Made by a program: the position numbers and the translations under genes. 64,000 bases of DNA from CAWBJO01 sp963789175 (lineage in GTDB: Bacteria; Pseudomonadota; Alphaproteobacteria; Rhizobiales; Aestuariivirgaceae). The DNA lies in assembly GCA_963789175.1 (NCBI GenBank), contig CAWBJO010000007.1, forward strand, positions 124,001 to 188,000. The letters run 5' to 3'. The notes under the pieces were generated by a model. It searched no databases. It saw only the letters and a program-made list of their open reading frames with translations, and had not been told where the DNA came from. Below are positions 36,549 through 45,166 of this stretch, one piece after another. The first letter of the stretch is position 1. Each line of letters begins with the position of its first letter.

Positions 36549-36721
36549 GCTGCATATCCCCTCGGAATGGTTACTTCACGCCCTCGATCCGATTGTTTGT
36601 CAACGGAAACTGACGTAAATGACAGTCCTGGGTCGGAATTGTGCCGCTGTGCGTCGCGCCGGTAGGGCGGCGCCGGTGCATGGGGCGTAAGAGTCGTACA
36701 GCGAATGGCCGGAGAACGTGA

Positions 36722-37423
36722 ATGAGCGGTGATGAACTGGATCTCAAGTCGCTGAACGACGAAGAGCTCACCCAGCAGATGCATGACGATCTCTATGACG
36801 GCCTCAAGGAAGAGGTCGTCGAAGGAGTCAACATCCTGCTTTCCCGCGGATGGGCTCCCTACAGGGTCCTGACCGAGGCGCTGGTCGAGGGCATGCGGAT
36901 CGTCGGTATCGATTTCCGCGACGGCATTCTGTTCGTTCCCGAGGTGCTGCTTGCCGCCAACGCGATGAAGGCGGGCATGGGGATCTTGAAGCCGCTGCTG
37001 ATCGAGACGGGAGCACCGCGGGTCGGCAAGATGGTGATCGGCACCGTCAAGGGCGACATTCACGACATCGGCAAGAATTTGGTCGGCATGATGATGGAAG
37101 GCGCCGGTTTCGAAGTCATCGACCTCGGCATCAACAATCCGGTGGAGAAGTATCTCGCTGCCATCGAGGAACACCAGCCCGACATTCTCGGAATGTCGGC
37201 GCTACTCACGACGACAATGCCCTACATGAAGGTCGTGATCGACACGCTCAAGGAGAAGGGCATGCGCGACGACTATGTCGTTCTGGTCGGCGGCGCGCCC
37301 CTCAACGAGGAGTTCGCCAAGGCGATCGGCGCCGACGCCTATTGCCGGGACGCCGCCGTTGCGGTCGAGACGGCGAAGTCATACATGCAGCGCAAGCACA
37401 ACCAGATGGCGGCCGCGCGCTAG
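36722..37423 (+). CDS. Methyltransferase cognate corrinoid protein (MttC/MtbC-like)
   Basis: A 233-residue B12-binding protein of the MtaC/MtbC/MttC type that carries the methyl group between two methyltransferases. Residues 1-95 are the four-helix cap domain; the Rossmann B12 domain follows, with the base-off/His-on motif GDIHDIGKN (Asp112, His114, Gly117), GMSALLTTTM near 160 and VLVGGAPLN near 190. GGAGA precedes the ATG. It is the only free corrinoid protein in the window and so is the likely partner of the MttB homologues 10-14 kb away. A hairpin and a DUF1638 gene follow. Confidence 0.93.
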   Translation: MSGDELDLKSLNDEELTQQMHDDLYDGLKEEVVEGVNILLSRGWAPYRVLTEALVEGMRIVGIDFRDGILFVPEVLLAANAMKAGMGILKPLLIETGAPRVGKMVIGTVKGDIHDIGKNLVGMMMEGAGFEVIDLGINNPVEKYLAAIEEHQPDILGMSALLTTTMPYMKVVIDTLKEKGMRDDYVVLVGGAPLNEEFAKAIGADAYCRDAAVAVETAKSYMQRKHNQMAAAR

Positions 37424-37444
37424 AGAGGATATTCTCCATTCCAC

Positions 37445-37473
37445 AGGCGCGCCGCTTCAAGGTTGGCGCGCCT
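37445..37473 (+). terminator. Rho-independent terminator-like hairpin after the corrinoid protein gene
   Basis: A perfect 9-bp stem, AGGCGCGCC and its complement, encloses an 11-nt loop and is followed by TTTGTTTT. It lies between the corrinoid gene stop and the DUF1638 start at 37491, so it would leave the second gene at lower level. Confidence 0.75.
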
Positions 37474-37490
37474 TTTGTTTTGGATCAACC

Positions 37491-38126
37491 ATGACCCAGG
37501 TCAATCTCAGACCGTCCGACGAGTTCACCTTCGCGAAGGGGAGCGGCGAAGTGCTGCTCATCGCCTGCGGGGCACTGGCGCGCGAGATCGTCGACCTCAT
37601 CGAACGCAACCGGTGGACCCATTTCGACGTCGCCTGCCTGCCTGCCAAGTGGCACAATCGGCCGGAGCTGATCGCGCCCGGCGTCCGCGCCAAGATCCGC
37701 GAAGCGAAGGGCCGCTACCGAAAGATCTACGTGCTCTACGGCGACTGCGGCACGGGCGGGCTTCTTGACAAGGTGTTGGCGGAAGAGGGAGTGGAGCGGA
37801 TCGAGGGGCCGCATTGCTACGCCTTCTACAGCGGCAACGAGACGTTCCGCACCCACGCGGAAGATGACGTCACCTCCTTCTATCTCACCGACTACCTGGC
37901 GCGCCATTTCGACAAGCTGATCTGGGAAGGGCTGGGGCTGAAGGAGCATCCGGAGCTCCTGCCGCTCTACTTCGGCAACTACACCAAGGTGATCTACCTC
38001 GCCCAGACGCGCGACGAGGAACTCGCCAAGCGCGCCATGGCGGGTGCGCGCAAACTCGGCCTCGCCTACGAGTACCGCTATACCGGGTACGGCGAACTCG
38101 AAAGCATGATGCGCGAGCGGCCGTGA
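37491..38126 (+). CDS. DUF1638 domain-containing protein
   Basis: A 211-residue protein with LLIACGALAREIVDLIERNRW near the N-terminus, IYVLYGDCGTGGLLDKVL in the middle, and HCYAFYSGNETF. DUF1638 proteins recur beside corrinoid proteins and MttB homologues, but their function has not been established. Conserved Cys (IACGAL, YGDCGTGG, PHCYAF) could bind a metal or cobalamin; this is inference. The start is ATG 37491; an upstream open frame overlaps the corrinoid gene and is rejected. Confidence 0.85.
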   Translation: MTQVNLRPSDEFTFAKGSGEVLLIACGALAREIVDLIERNRWTHFDVACLPAKWHNRPELIAPGVRAKIREAKGRYRKIYVLYGDCGTGGLLDKVLAEEGVERIEGPHCYAFYSGNETFRTHAEDDVTSFYLTDYLARHFDKLIWEGLGLKEHPELLPLYFGNYTKVIYLAQTRDEELAKRAMAGARKLGLAYEYRYTGYGELESMMRERP

Positions 38127-38223
38127 CCCGGCCGGTCGACGACCGCCCCTAGTCTTTCGGCGGCGGCCTTTCGCTCTTCCAATTCGCGTGCCAATATCGC
38201 GCCGCCATTGAGCGGAGCGCGAA

Positions 38224-39141
38224 ATGCCGAAGGAGAGGGTGGCCTATTTCAACGGGAGGATCGTTCCGGAGTCCGAGGCGCGGGTGTCGTTCCGCGACTA
38301 CGGTTTCTCGGTGGGCGATGGAGGGTTCGATTCGGCGCGATCGGTGGGGCACAAACCCTTCATGTTCGAAGAGCACGTCGAACGCCTGTATCGCTCGCTC
38401 GGCTATCTTCGACTCAACCCGGGACTGGAACCGAAGCAGATGCTGGCGCGGACCCACGAGGTCTTCGAGGCGAATCGCCCACTGCTCGCCGACCATGAAG
38501 ATTTCTGGGTGACGCAATGGGTGTCGCGCGGACTGCGCCCCGTGAATCGCATCAACGAAGCGACGGAACCGACGGTCATCATCGAATGCTCGCCGCTGCC
38601 GTTCCAGGCGCGGGCGCGGGGGATGCGGGACGGCCTCGACGTAGTAACCCCGGCCGGCATCCGCCGCACCCCGCCCGAAGCCATCAGCCCGCGCTACAAG
38701 TCGCTGAGCTACGGAAACCTCGTGGCCGGCGACATCGAGGTCCAGGCGCTGAAGCCCGGTGCGACATGCGTGCTGCTCGATACGCGCGGCTGCCTGTGCG
38801 AGGGCCTGGGGTCAAACATCTTCGTGGTCCGCAACGGAGAGGTGCTGACACCCTTCGAACGCTTCGTGCTTGCAGGCCTATCGCGCGAGACCGTCTTCGG
38901 CATCGCGCGTGATGAGGGCATCACGCTGCGCGAGTCGGACATCGATCTCTACGATGCCTATGCCGCGGACGAGGCGTTCATCACGTCCACCAGCTGGTGT
39001 CTCGTGCCGGTGAAGAGCATCAACGGGAAGGAAATGGGGGAAGGTGCATGGGGGCCAGTGACGCGGCGCCTGGCGGAAGGCTACAAGCGGCGCCTCGGGG
39101 GCTTCGACTATGTCGCACAGTACACGCGCCACAATGCGTGA
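38224..39141 (+). CDS. Class IV aminotransferase, branched-chain/D-amino acid type
   Basis: A 305-residue PLP enzyme. The class IV pattern includes YFNGRIVPESEARVSFRDYGFSVGDGGF at the start, the PLP lysine Lys159 in SPRYKSLSYGNLVAGDIE, and CEGLGSNIFVVRNGEVLTP for phosphate and substrate contacts. This resembles IlvE, though D-alanine and aminodeoxychorismate lyase paralogues look similar. GGAG lies 8 nt before the ATG. It is followed convergently by the ribose-type ABC importer. Confidence 0.87.
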   Translation: MPKERVAYFNGRIVPESEARVSFRDYGFSVGDGGFDSARSVGHKPFMFEEHVERLYRSLGYLRLNPGLEPKQMLARTHEVFEANRPLLADHEDFWVTQWVSRGLRPVNRINEATEPTVIIECSPLPFQARARGMRDGLDVVTPAGIRRTPPEAISPRYKSLSYGNLVAGDIEVQALKPGATCVLLDTRGCLCEGLGSNIFVVRNGEVLTPFERFVLAGLSRETVFGIARDEGITLRESDIDLYDAYAADEAFITSTSWCLVPVKSINGKEMGEGAWGPVTRRLAEGYKRRLGGFDYVAQYTRHNA

Positions 39142-39147
39142 CGCTTC

Positions 39148-40161
39148 TCATTCGCCGGACTCGGGCACGCTTCGGGCCTGTCGGGCCGGCTGCTCTTCGG
39201 CCAGGCGCGCCGCCTCCGTCCGCTTGCGATAGTTGGCGAACTGCTGGTCGGCCAGGACGCCGACGAGGATGACGCCGCCCATCACGGCGAAATTGAGCGA
39301 GCTTGGAATGCCGAGCAGGTTGACCAGGTTCTGTAGCACTTGCAGCAGGATGGTGCCGAGCACGACGCCGAGGATGGATCCTTCGCCGCCACGCAGCGAG
39401 CAGCCGCCCAGCACGGCGGCGGCGATGGCGTAGAGCTCGTAGAAATTGCCGTGCGAGGCTGGCGAGATCGAGCGCGTGTACATGGCGATGAAGACGGCGG
39501 CGAGCGCGGTGAGGCCGCAGCAGATGACATAGGCCGAGGTGATGACGCGCCCGGTGTTGATGCCGCTGTAGCGGGCGGCTTCCTCGTTCTTGCCGACCGC
39601 GAAAAGGTAGCGTCCGAACACCGAGCGATGCAGGACGATACCCATCACGACCGCGACAATCGTGAAGGCGACGAGGCTGTGGGGAATGCCGTAAGTGCGG
39701 CCGGAAGTCAGCCATTCGATGGTCGGAAAGCTCTGGCCGAACTGGAATCCGGCCGTCGCATCGTCGGTGTAGTAGCGCGCGACGCCGCGATAGATGAGCA
39801 GCCCGCACAGGGTGACGACGAAGGGCTGCATGTCCATCTTCGTCACCAGGAAACCATGCACCGCTCCCATGACGATGCCGAGGCCGATGACGATGAGGAG
39901 AGCCAGGCTCCAATGGACACCGAGGCCGGCAACGAGATCGACGAAGATGACACCGAGAAGGGCGATTAGCGAACCGACCGAAAGCTCGATGCCGCCGGTG
40001 ATGATGACGAAGGCCTGGGCGACCGAGAACAGGCCGAACAGGCCAATGAGATTTGCGGTGTTCGACAGGTTGATGGGCGACAGGAAACGCGGATTGATGA
40101 GCGCCACCGCCGTTCCGACGACGAAGATGAGGAGGAGAAGACCCAGATCCTTCTTGAACAT
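39148..40161 (-). CDS. Ribose-type ABC transporter permease (RbsC family)
   Basis: A 337-residue inner-membrane permease with about nine or ten helices. LSVGSLIALLGVIFVDLVAGL-type sequence (here ELSVGSLIALLGVIF) and NEEAARYSGINTGRVITSAY, the RbsC EAA-like loop, and LGGCSLRGGEGSILGVVLG are diagnostic for the family. It ends in a charged hydrophilic tail. It forms an operon with the upstream ATPase (8 nt gap) and binding protein. Confidence 0.9.
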   Translation of the reverse strand: MFKKDLGLLLLIFVVGTAVALINPRFLSPINLSNTANLIGLFGLFSVAQAFVIITGGIELSVGSLIALLGVIFVDLVAGLGVHWSLALLIVIGLGIVMGAVHGFLVTKMDMQPFVVTLCGLLIYRGVARYYTDDATAGFQFGQSFPTIEWLTSGRTYGIPHSLVAFTIVAVVMGIVLHRSVFGRYLFAVGKNEEAARYSGINTGRVITSAYVICCGLTALAAVFIAMYTRSISPASHGNFYELYAIAAAVLGGCSLRGGEGSILGVVLGTILLQVLQNLVNLLGIPSSLNFAVMGGVILVGVLADQQFANYRKRTEAARLAEEQPARQARSVPESGE

Positions 40162-40169
40162 CGCCGCCT

Positions 40170-41672
40170 CTAGTGCAGGTTCCCGACCGCCAAATGGAGC
40201 ACGTTCGCCTCGCTGAAGCGCTGTCGATCGAGGAAGCCGCTGATGGCGCCTTCGTGCATGACGGCTATCCGGTCGCTCACGCCGATCACCTCCTCCATAT
40301 CGCTCGAGATCATCATGATGGCGACCCCGCTGTCGGCCAGCCGGCGCATCAAAGTGTAGATCTCATTCTTGGCGCCGACGTCGATGCCGCGCGTCGGCTC
40401 ATCGAAGATGATGGCGCGGGGCTGCATGGAAAGCCACTTCGCCAAGACGACTTTCTGTTGATTGCCGCCGGAGAGCGAAGAAACGGGCGTCGCGACGTTC
40501 GGCGCCCTGATGTTGAGGACCCGGCGCTGGCGCTCGGCATTCTCCGCCTCGCTCGCGGTGCGGACGAGAAGGCCGTGGGCATACTTGTGCAGTTCGGGGA
40601 GGGAGATGTTCTCGGCGATGGACATGTCGAGGAGAAGACTCGACCGCTTGCGGTCCTCGGGCACGAGATAGATACCGCGGCCGATGGCATCGCGGGGCGA
40701 GCGGATGGAAATGTCCTCGCCCATAAGGCGAATGCTGCCGCCAAGGAGGGTGTCGACGCCGAAGATGGCGCGCGCCAACTCGGTGCGTCCCGAACCGACG
40801 AGACCGGCAAGACCGAGAATTTCGCCGCCGTGCAGGTCGAGGCTGACGCGGCGCTGCGGGTGGGTCCTGGTTTGGACGCGGTCAATTTCCAGGACGACGC
40901 GGGCGCGCGGCGCGGCGGGCGGGACATAGAGCGATTTGAGGTCGCGGCCTATCATCAGGCGGATCATCGCCGACGGCTTGATATCGCCGCCTTGCAGCTC
41001 ACCCACCAGCCGTCCGTCGCGGAGAACGGCGACTCGATCGGCGCAGCGCTGCACTTCGTTGAGGCGGTGAGATATGAATATGACGGTGACCCCGGACGCC
41101 TTGAGGTCGCCGATCACGCGCAGGAGCTTCTCGGTCTCCGATAGGGTGAGGCTCGAGGTGGGCTCGTCCATGATCACGAGACGCGCGTCCAGCGACAGGG
41201 CCTTGGCGATCTCGACAAGCTGCATCTGCGCGAGGGAAAGCTCGGACACCATGACGTCGGGGCCGAAATCGGCGCCGAGGCGCGTGAGGATCGGCGCCAC
41301 GCGACGGCGCATCTCGCGATTGTCGACGAGCTTCAACGGCCCGCCGTAGAGCGGTTCGCGGCCGATCAGGATGTTCGCGGCCGCCGAGAGGTTGGTGAAG
41401 AGGTTGAGTTCCTGATGGACGAAGGCAATCCCGCCCGAAATCGCATCCTGCACGGTGAGAGACGGGAATTCCCTGCCTGCGAGCCGGATGCGGCCGGAGG
41501 AGGGGGCGGTGACGCCGCCCAGGATCTTCATCAGGGTGGACTTCCCGGCTCCGTTCTCGCCTATGAGGCCAAGCACTTCACCGTGACCGACGGTCAGGGT
41601 GACATGATCGAGGGCGATGACGGCAGGATAGGTCTTCCTGATGTCGACAAGCTCGAGCAGCGCCTCTGCCAT
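40170..41672 (-). CDS. Ribose-type ABC transporter ATP-binding protein (RbsA family)
   Basis: A 500-residue protein with two ATPase domains. The first has Walker A GENGAGKST at 38-46, LSLAQMQLVEIAKALS as signature, and LVIMDEPTSSL. The second begins near 260 with a loose Walker A (AGLVGSGRTELARAIFG) and a canonical signature SGGNQQKVVLAKWL followed by IIFDEPTRGIDVGAK. This asymmetry is normal for RbsA/XylG proteins. It powers RbsC-type import. Confidence 0.92.
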   Translation of the reverse strand: MAEALLELVDIRKTYPAVIALDHVTLTVGHGEVLGLIGENGAGKSTLMKILGGVTAPSSGRIRLAGREFPSLTVQDAISGGIAFVHQELNLFTNLSAAANILIGREPLYGGPLKLVDNREMRRRVAPILTRLGADFGPDVMVSELSLAQMQLVEIAKALSLDARLVIMDEPTSSLTLSETEKLLRVIGDLKASGVTVIFISHRLNEVQRCADRVAVLRDGRLVGELQGGDIKPSAMIRLMIGRDLKSLYVPPAAPRARVVLEIDRVQTRTHPQRRVSLDLHGGEILGLAGLVGSGRTELARAIFGVDTLLGGSIRLMGEDISIRSPRDAIGRGIYLVPEDRKRSSLLLDMSIAENISLPELHKYAHGLLVRTASEAENAERQRRVLNIRAPNVATPVSSLSGGNQQKVVLAKWLSMQPRAIIFDEPTRGIDVGAKNEIYTLMRRLADSGVAIMMISSDMEEVIGVSDRIAVMHEGAISGFLDRQRFSEANVLHLAVGNLH

Positions 41673-41730
41673 CGTTCCTCACCCCGGAGCGCCGCCGATT
41701 GTGGCCATGAAGGTTGGCACGCGCAAGAGA

Positions 41731-41753
41731 GGCCGGCACGCAAGGTGCCGGCC
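41731..41753 (-). terminator. Hairpin downstream of the ribose-type binding protein gene
   Basis: A perfect 9-bp stem, GGCCGGCAC and its complement, with a 5-nt loop, lies 17 nt past the binding-protein stop and before the ATPase gene. No T-tract follows on the minus strand, so RNA stabilisation or pausing is more likely than termination. Confidence 0.6.
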
Positions 41754-41769
41754 CAAGTCCAGGGAGGAA

Positions 41770-42720
41770 CTATCCGCCGATGCTTGCTTTGAGCTCCGCT
41801 TCGAACGCATCGACGTTCGACTTGTCGATGATCTTGGTGGGAACGATGATCAGCTTGTTGTCGGGGATGACGGACTTGTCGCCCTCGAGATACTTCGCCA
41901 TCAGCTTCATGCCCTGATAGCCCCACTCAAAGGGTTGCTGGACGACGGTTCCGGCGATCGTGCCTTCCCTGACGCCCCCGAGCGTGATCGGGTCTTCGTC
42001 GAAGGCGATGACCTTGACCTGCCCGAGCTTACCCGATTCCTTCAGAACTTCGTAGATGCGGGGCGGGTTGTAGGAGTAGAAGCCGACGAAGCAGTCGACG
42101 TCAGGATTGGCGGCCAGGGCATCCTCGACGTTGCGCTTGGCGCGGGTCTGGTCGATGTCGTCGCCGCGCACGTCTATAAGCTCCACCTTCGAGCCCTTGA
42201 GGGTTTCTTTCATGCCCTCGATGCGCTCGCGGGCGTTGTCGGCACCGGGAAGGCCCACGAAGCCGATGCACTTGCCGCCATCCGGCATGGCCTTGAGCGC
42301 GATCTCGCCGGCCTGCTTGCCGGCGTCGGTATTCGAGCTGCCGATGTAGGCGATGCGGTTGGAGTCCGGCGCGTCGCTGTCGGTGGTGAACAGCGGAACC
42401 TGTCCGCCGACCCGATTGAGCGCTTCGGTCGACGTTTTCGGATCGACGGCACTGACCATGATGCTATCGACACCGGCGGCGACGAGGTCGTCCATCAGGC
42501 GCTGCTGGATGGCAGCCGCGGCCTGCTCCGGATACTTGAATTGCAAGTCGTAGTTCGGAAGCTCGCCCTGCGCCTTGCGGACTCCGGCTTCAGCGAGCTT
42601 CCAGAAGTCGGACGCGCCGTTGACGACGAAAGCGAGCGTCTTCTTTTCCTGCGCGGTCGCGCCGACGGCCATCGCCGCAGCGAGAGCCACGGCAAATCCG
42701 GCCATAGCAATCCGTTTCAT
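41770..42720 (-). CDS. Periplasmic substrate-binding protein, ribose/LacI type
   Basis: A 316-residue periplasmic-binding protein of the RbsB/peripla_BP_4 family. The Sec signal is residues 1-23 (charged MKR, hydrophobic core, ATA cleavage). The mature start KTLAFVVNGASDFWKLAEAGVRKAQ and the hinge-adjacent segments VDSIMVSAVDPKT and FVGLPGADNARERIEGMKE fit the fold. GGAGG precedes the ATG. The substrate is unknown; its position directly downstream of the GFA/homocysteine methyltransferase genes raises the possibility that it is not a sugar. Confidence 0.9.
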   Translation of the reverse strand: MKRIAMAGFAVALAAAMAVGATAQEKKTLAFVVNGASDFWKLAEAGVRKAQGELPNYDLQFKYPEQAAAAIQQRLMDDLVAAGVDSIMVSAVDPKTSTEALNRVGGQVPLFTTDSDAPDSNRIAYIGSSNTDAGKQAGEIALKAMPDGGKCIGFVGLPGADNARERIEGMKETLKGSKVELIDVRGDDIDQTRAKRNVEDALAANPDVDCFVGFYSYNPPRIYEVLKESGKLGQVKVIAFDEDPITLGGVREGTIAGTVVQQPFEWGYQGMKLMAKYLEGDKSVIPDNKLIIVPTKIIDKSNVDAFEAELKASIGG

Positions 42721-42818
42721 GTTTCCTCCATCTGTCAGTTATTTGTATGATTATTCCGGTTACTGTATCAGGTCGGCTCCGCGGCGCAACGGTTTTGTCG
42801 GACAACAGACCCGTGTCG

Positions 42819-43223
42819 TCAGTCGGCGAGCCACTGCGGACGCTGATACTCGCCATCGACGATCTCGTAGTAGTCTCCCTTGTCGGCGCAGAAGATGTGG
42901 CCGGCAACTTTCAGGCCGGTGGGGCCGTCGACACTGCCGGCGGCGATCGCGATGTAGTTGCGGCCGTTGCCCTGCCAGAAAAGGGTCGAGCCGCATATGC
43001 GGCAAAACCCGCGCTTCGCGGTGGCAGAGGCTTCGTACCATTCCAATCCTCTATTTTCGAGGAGGCGGAAGTTTGCGTGGCTCGCGGCCGTCGCCGCCAT
43101 GAAATGACCGGTCTGCTTGCGGCACTGGGAGCAGTGGCAGCCGATCACCTCGCGAAGCGGACCTTCCACCTCGTAGCGGACGGCACCGCACAGGCACGAA
43201 CCCTGGTGAACGTGTGTGGTCAT
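42819..43223 (-). CDS. GFA family protein (glutathione-dependent formaldehyde-activating enzyme-like)
   Basis: A 134-residue zinc-binding protein of the GFA/CENP-V fold. Cysteine motifs are CLCGAVRYEV at 10-19, CHCSQCRKQTG at 29-39 and GFCRICGSTLFW near 72-83. Founding members were proposed to promote S-hydroxymethylglutathione formation from formaldehyde, though many homologues have other or unknown roles. The ATG overlaps the stop of the upstream methyltransferase (ATGA), so the pair is translationally coupled. Confidence 0.88.
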   Translation of the reverse strand: MTTHVHQGSCLCGAVRYEVEGPLREVIGCHCSQCRKQTGHFMAATAASHANFRLLENRGLEWYEASATAKRGFCRICGSTLFWQGNGRNYIAIAAGSVDGPTGLKVAGHIFCADKGDYYEIVDGEYQRPQWLAD

Positions 43224-44143
43224 CGTCGTCCCGCTCCCAGTTCCTGCGCGAGGGCGCGAACATGCTCAGGTCCGATCCCGCAGCATCCGCCGATGATCCG
43301 AACACCTTGCCCGACCCAACTTCTCGCAAGCTCAACGAGTTCCGGCGCCGGAATGATATCGACGAACTGCCAGTCGGGCATGGTGAAATAGCCGCTTTCG
43401 GGATAGCAGCAGAGCGGCCCTTTCCATCGCTCCTTCACGATGGGGATGGTCCGGGTCGTATCCTCGGGGGATGAATGCATGATCGCAAGGACGTCGACTC
43501 CCGTTTCGGACAGCGGTGCGAGAAAGTCTTCGAGACGGCAGTCGGGACGCCCGAATCCGCGCAAGTCTCCGTCCGGACCGACCTCGACGGAAAGCCCGAC
43601 CCAGACGGGGAGGCCGGTCGCCACGGCGGCGTCCGTCGCCCACAGCGAGTAGTCCGCATCGCGCATCATCTCCATGACGATGAGGTCGGCGCCCGCCTTG
43701 GCCAGGCCGTCGGCCTTGCGGCGGAACAGGTCGATGGCAGCCGGTTTCGACCACCGCTGCTGCCGAGACGTGCGGTCGGTTCCCTTCTGGACGGGGCGCA
43801 TGGTGGAGAAGGAGCCGGCGACGGGAACGCGACCGCCGGCCGCCTGGCGGGCGAGCTCGAGCGCGGCCCGATCGATGGACGCGACTTCGGGGGTGCGTCC
43901 GAGATATTCGAAGAGCAGCGGACTGGTCGCAAAGGTGTTGGCGATGATGAGCTCGGCGCCGGCATCGACGTAATCGGCATGGACGCCGCGCACCACGTCC
44001 GGATGGGTGAGGTTTGCCTCGGCGCACCACGTCTCGCCGCTCATGGGTACGCCGCGATTCTGAATCTCCGTTCCGGTGCCGCCGTCGATGATGACGACTG
44101 CGTCCGAGGCAAGCTTTCTGGCAATCGCGGAATAAAGCGTCAT
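43220..44143 (-). CDS. Homocysteine S-methyltransferase family protein with an atypical zinc site
   Basis: A 307-residue TIM-barrel methyltransferase related to the gene at 34252. IIDGGTGTEIQNRGVP at 18-33 and GGCCGIGPEHV (Cys287, Cys288) are present, but the usual GxNC motif that supplies the first zinc cysteine is replaced by AIMHSSPE (His223). It may bind zinc through His or have another substrate. The start at 44143 is chosen because AAGGGG lies 8 nt upstream and the ATG overlaps the M48 stop (ATGA); 44149 is the alternative. Confidence 0.85.
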   Translation of the reverse strand: MTLYSAIARKLASDAVVIIDGGTGTEIQNRGVPMSGETWCAEANLTHPDVVRGVHADYVDAGAELIIANTFATSPLLFEYLGRTPEVASIDRAALELARQAAGGRVPVAGSFSTMRPVQKGTDRTSRQQRWSKPAAIDLFRRKADGLAKAGADLIVMEMMRDADYSLWATDAAVATGLPVWVGLSVEVGPDGDLRGFGRPDCRLEDFLAPLSETGVDVLAIMHSSPEDTTRTIPIVKERWKGPLCCYPESGYFTMPDWQFVDIIPAPELVELARSWVGQGVRIIGGCCGIGPEHVRALAQELGAGRR

Positions 44144-45159
44144 GACCATGGCCCCTTGCGGGTTTCGATTGAAGCCGACGTCATATCGACGCCGCCGGCG
44201 AACTTCGTCAATGCGGCGATGCGATCCTCGACCGACGGATGTGTCGAGAGCCATCCCGACTCCGGGCGGGCTGCCGGGCTCTCGATGAAGAAGGCATGCA
44301 ACCGGGTCGGCATTCCGACGATCTGGGGACGGGCCGCAATGCGCCTGAGGGCAGAAATCATGGCATCGGGGTCTTTGGTGAGCTCGACCGAGCCGGCATC
44401 GGCTAGATATTCGCGGCTTCGCGAGATGGCAAAACGGATGAGGACGGAGGCTCCCCAGGAGACGGCGATGACGGCAACGGCGATCAATATAATGATGACG
44501 GTTCCGCCGCCTCCGCCATCGCGGCGAGGGCCGCGGCCGCGGCGCGGCGAGTAGCCGAAGGGAAAATCGACGCCGCGAAACATGATATCGCCGATGAAGG
44601 CGATGATGCCGGCGAAGATCGCGGCGACCACCATGACCTGCGTATCCTTGTTGCGGATGTGGGTGAGCTCATGGGCGAGAACCGCCTGCAGCTCGCGGTC
44701 ATCGAGAGACTGCAGCAGCCCGCGGGTGACGGCGATGGAATGGTTGCTCCGGCGAAGCCCCGAAGCAAAGGCGTTCAGCCCGTCGGTCTCGATGATCTTG
44801 AGCCGAGGCATCGGCACGCCGCGCGAAATGCATAAGTTTTCAAGGAAATTGTAGAGCCGGGGCTCGGCCTGCCGATCCGTTCCCGCCGCCTTCGCGGCAA
44901 AATCGATCATGGCCTGGTGAAACGCGTAGGCCACCAGAAACCAAACGGCGCAGGCGGCCAGGGCGACGGGCCAGGCATGGTCCATGTCGGCGAGGGCGGC
45001 GTCGAGGATCTCCTCGACGGTGCCGCCGAACGCCGCCTCGTAGAGCAGCAGCAGCGAGAACAGGACGGCGTGGATCAGAACGACGAAGGCCGTGAGCAGG
45101 TAGATCGTCTTCAGACGGTTCTTGCGGATGTGCGTATAGAGTCCGAAGGCCCGGAACAT
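44140..45159 (-). CDS. M48-family membrane metallopeptidase
   Basis: A 339-residue zinc protease resembling HtpX/Ste24. The active site HELTH is at 163-167, with the third ligand expected in SREYLADAGSVEL downstream. Helices flank it: two in the first 85 residues and two around 175-250. An Arg/Gly-rich loop (PRRGRGPRRDGGGGG) separates helices. It follows lemA by 7 nt, the usual pairing, and likely acts in membrane protein quality control. Confidence 0.92.
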   Translation of the reverse strand: MFRAFGLYTHIRKNRLKTIYLLTAFVVLIHAVLFSLLLLYEAAFGGTVEEILDAALADMDHAWPVALAACAVWFLVAYAFHQAMIDFAAKAAGTDRQAEPRLYNFLENLCISRGVPMPRLKIIETDGLNAFASGLRRSNHSIAVTRGLLQSLDDRELQAVLAHELTHIRNKDTQVMVVAAIFAGIIAFIGDIMFRGVDFPFGYSPRRGRGPRRDGGGGGTVIIILIAVAVIAVSWGASVLIRFAISRSREYLADAGSVELTKDPDAMISALRRIAARPQIVGMPTRLHAFFIESPAARPESGWLSTHPSVEDRIAALTKFAGGVDMTSASIETRKGPWS

Positions 45160-45166
45160 CGGAGGA

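Noticed and set aside
34368..36665. 765-codon plus-strand frame across bmt and the class V aminotransferase gene
   Set aside because: It runs out of frame through one gene and antisense through another, and resembles no protein family.
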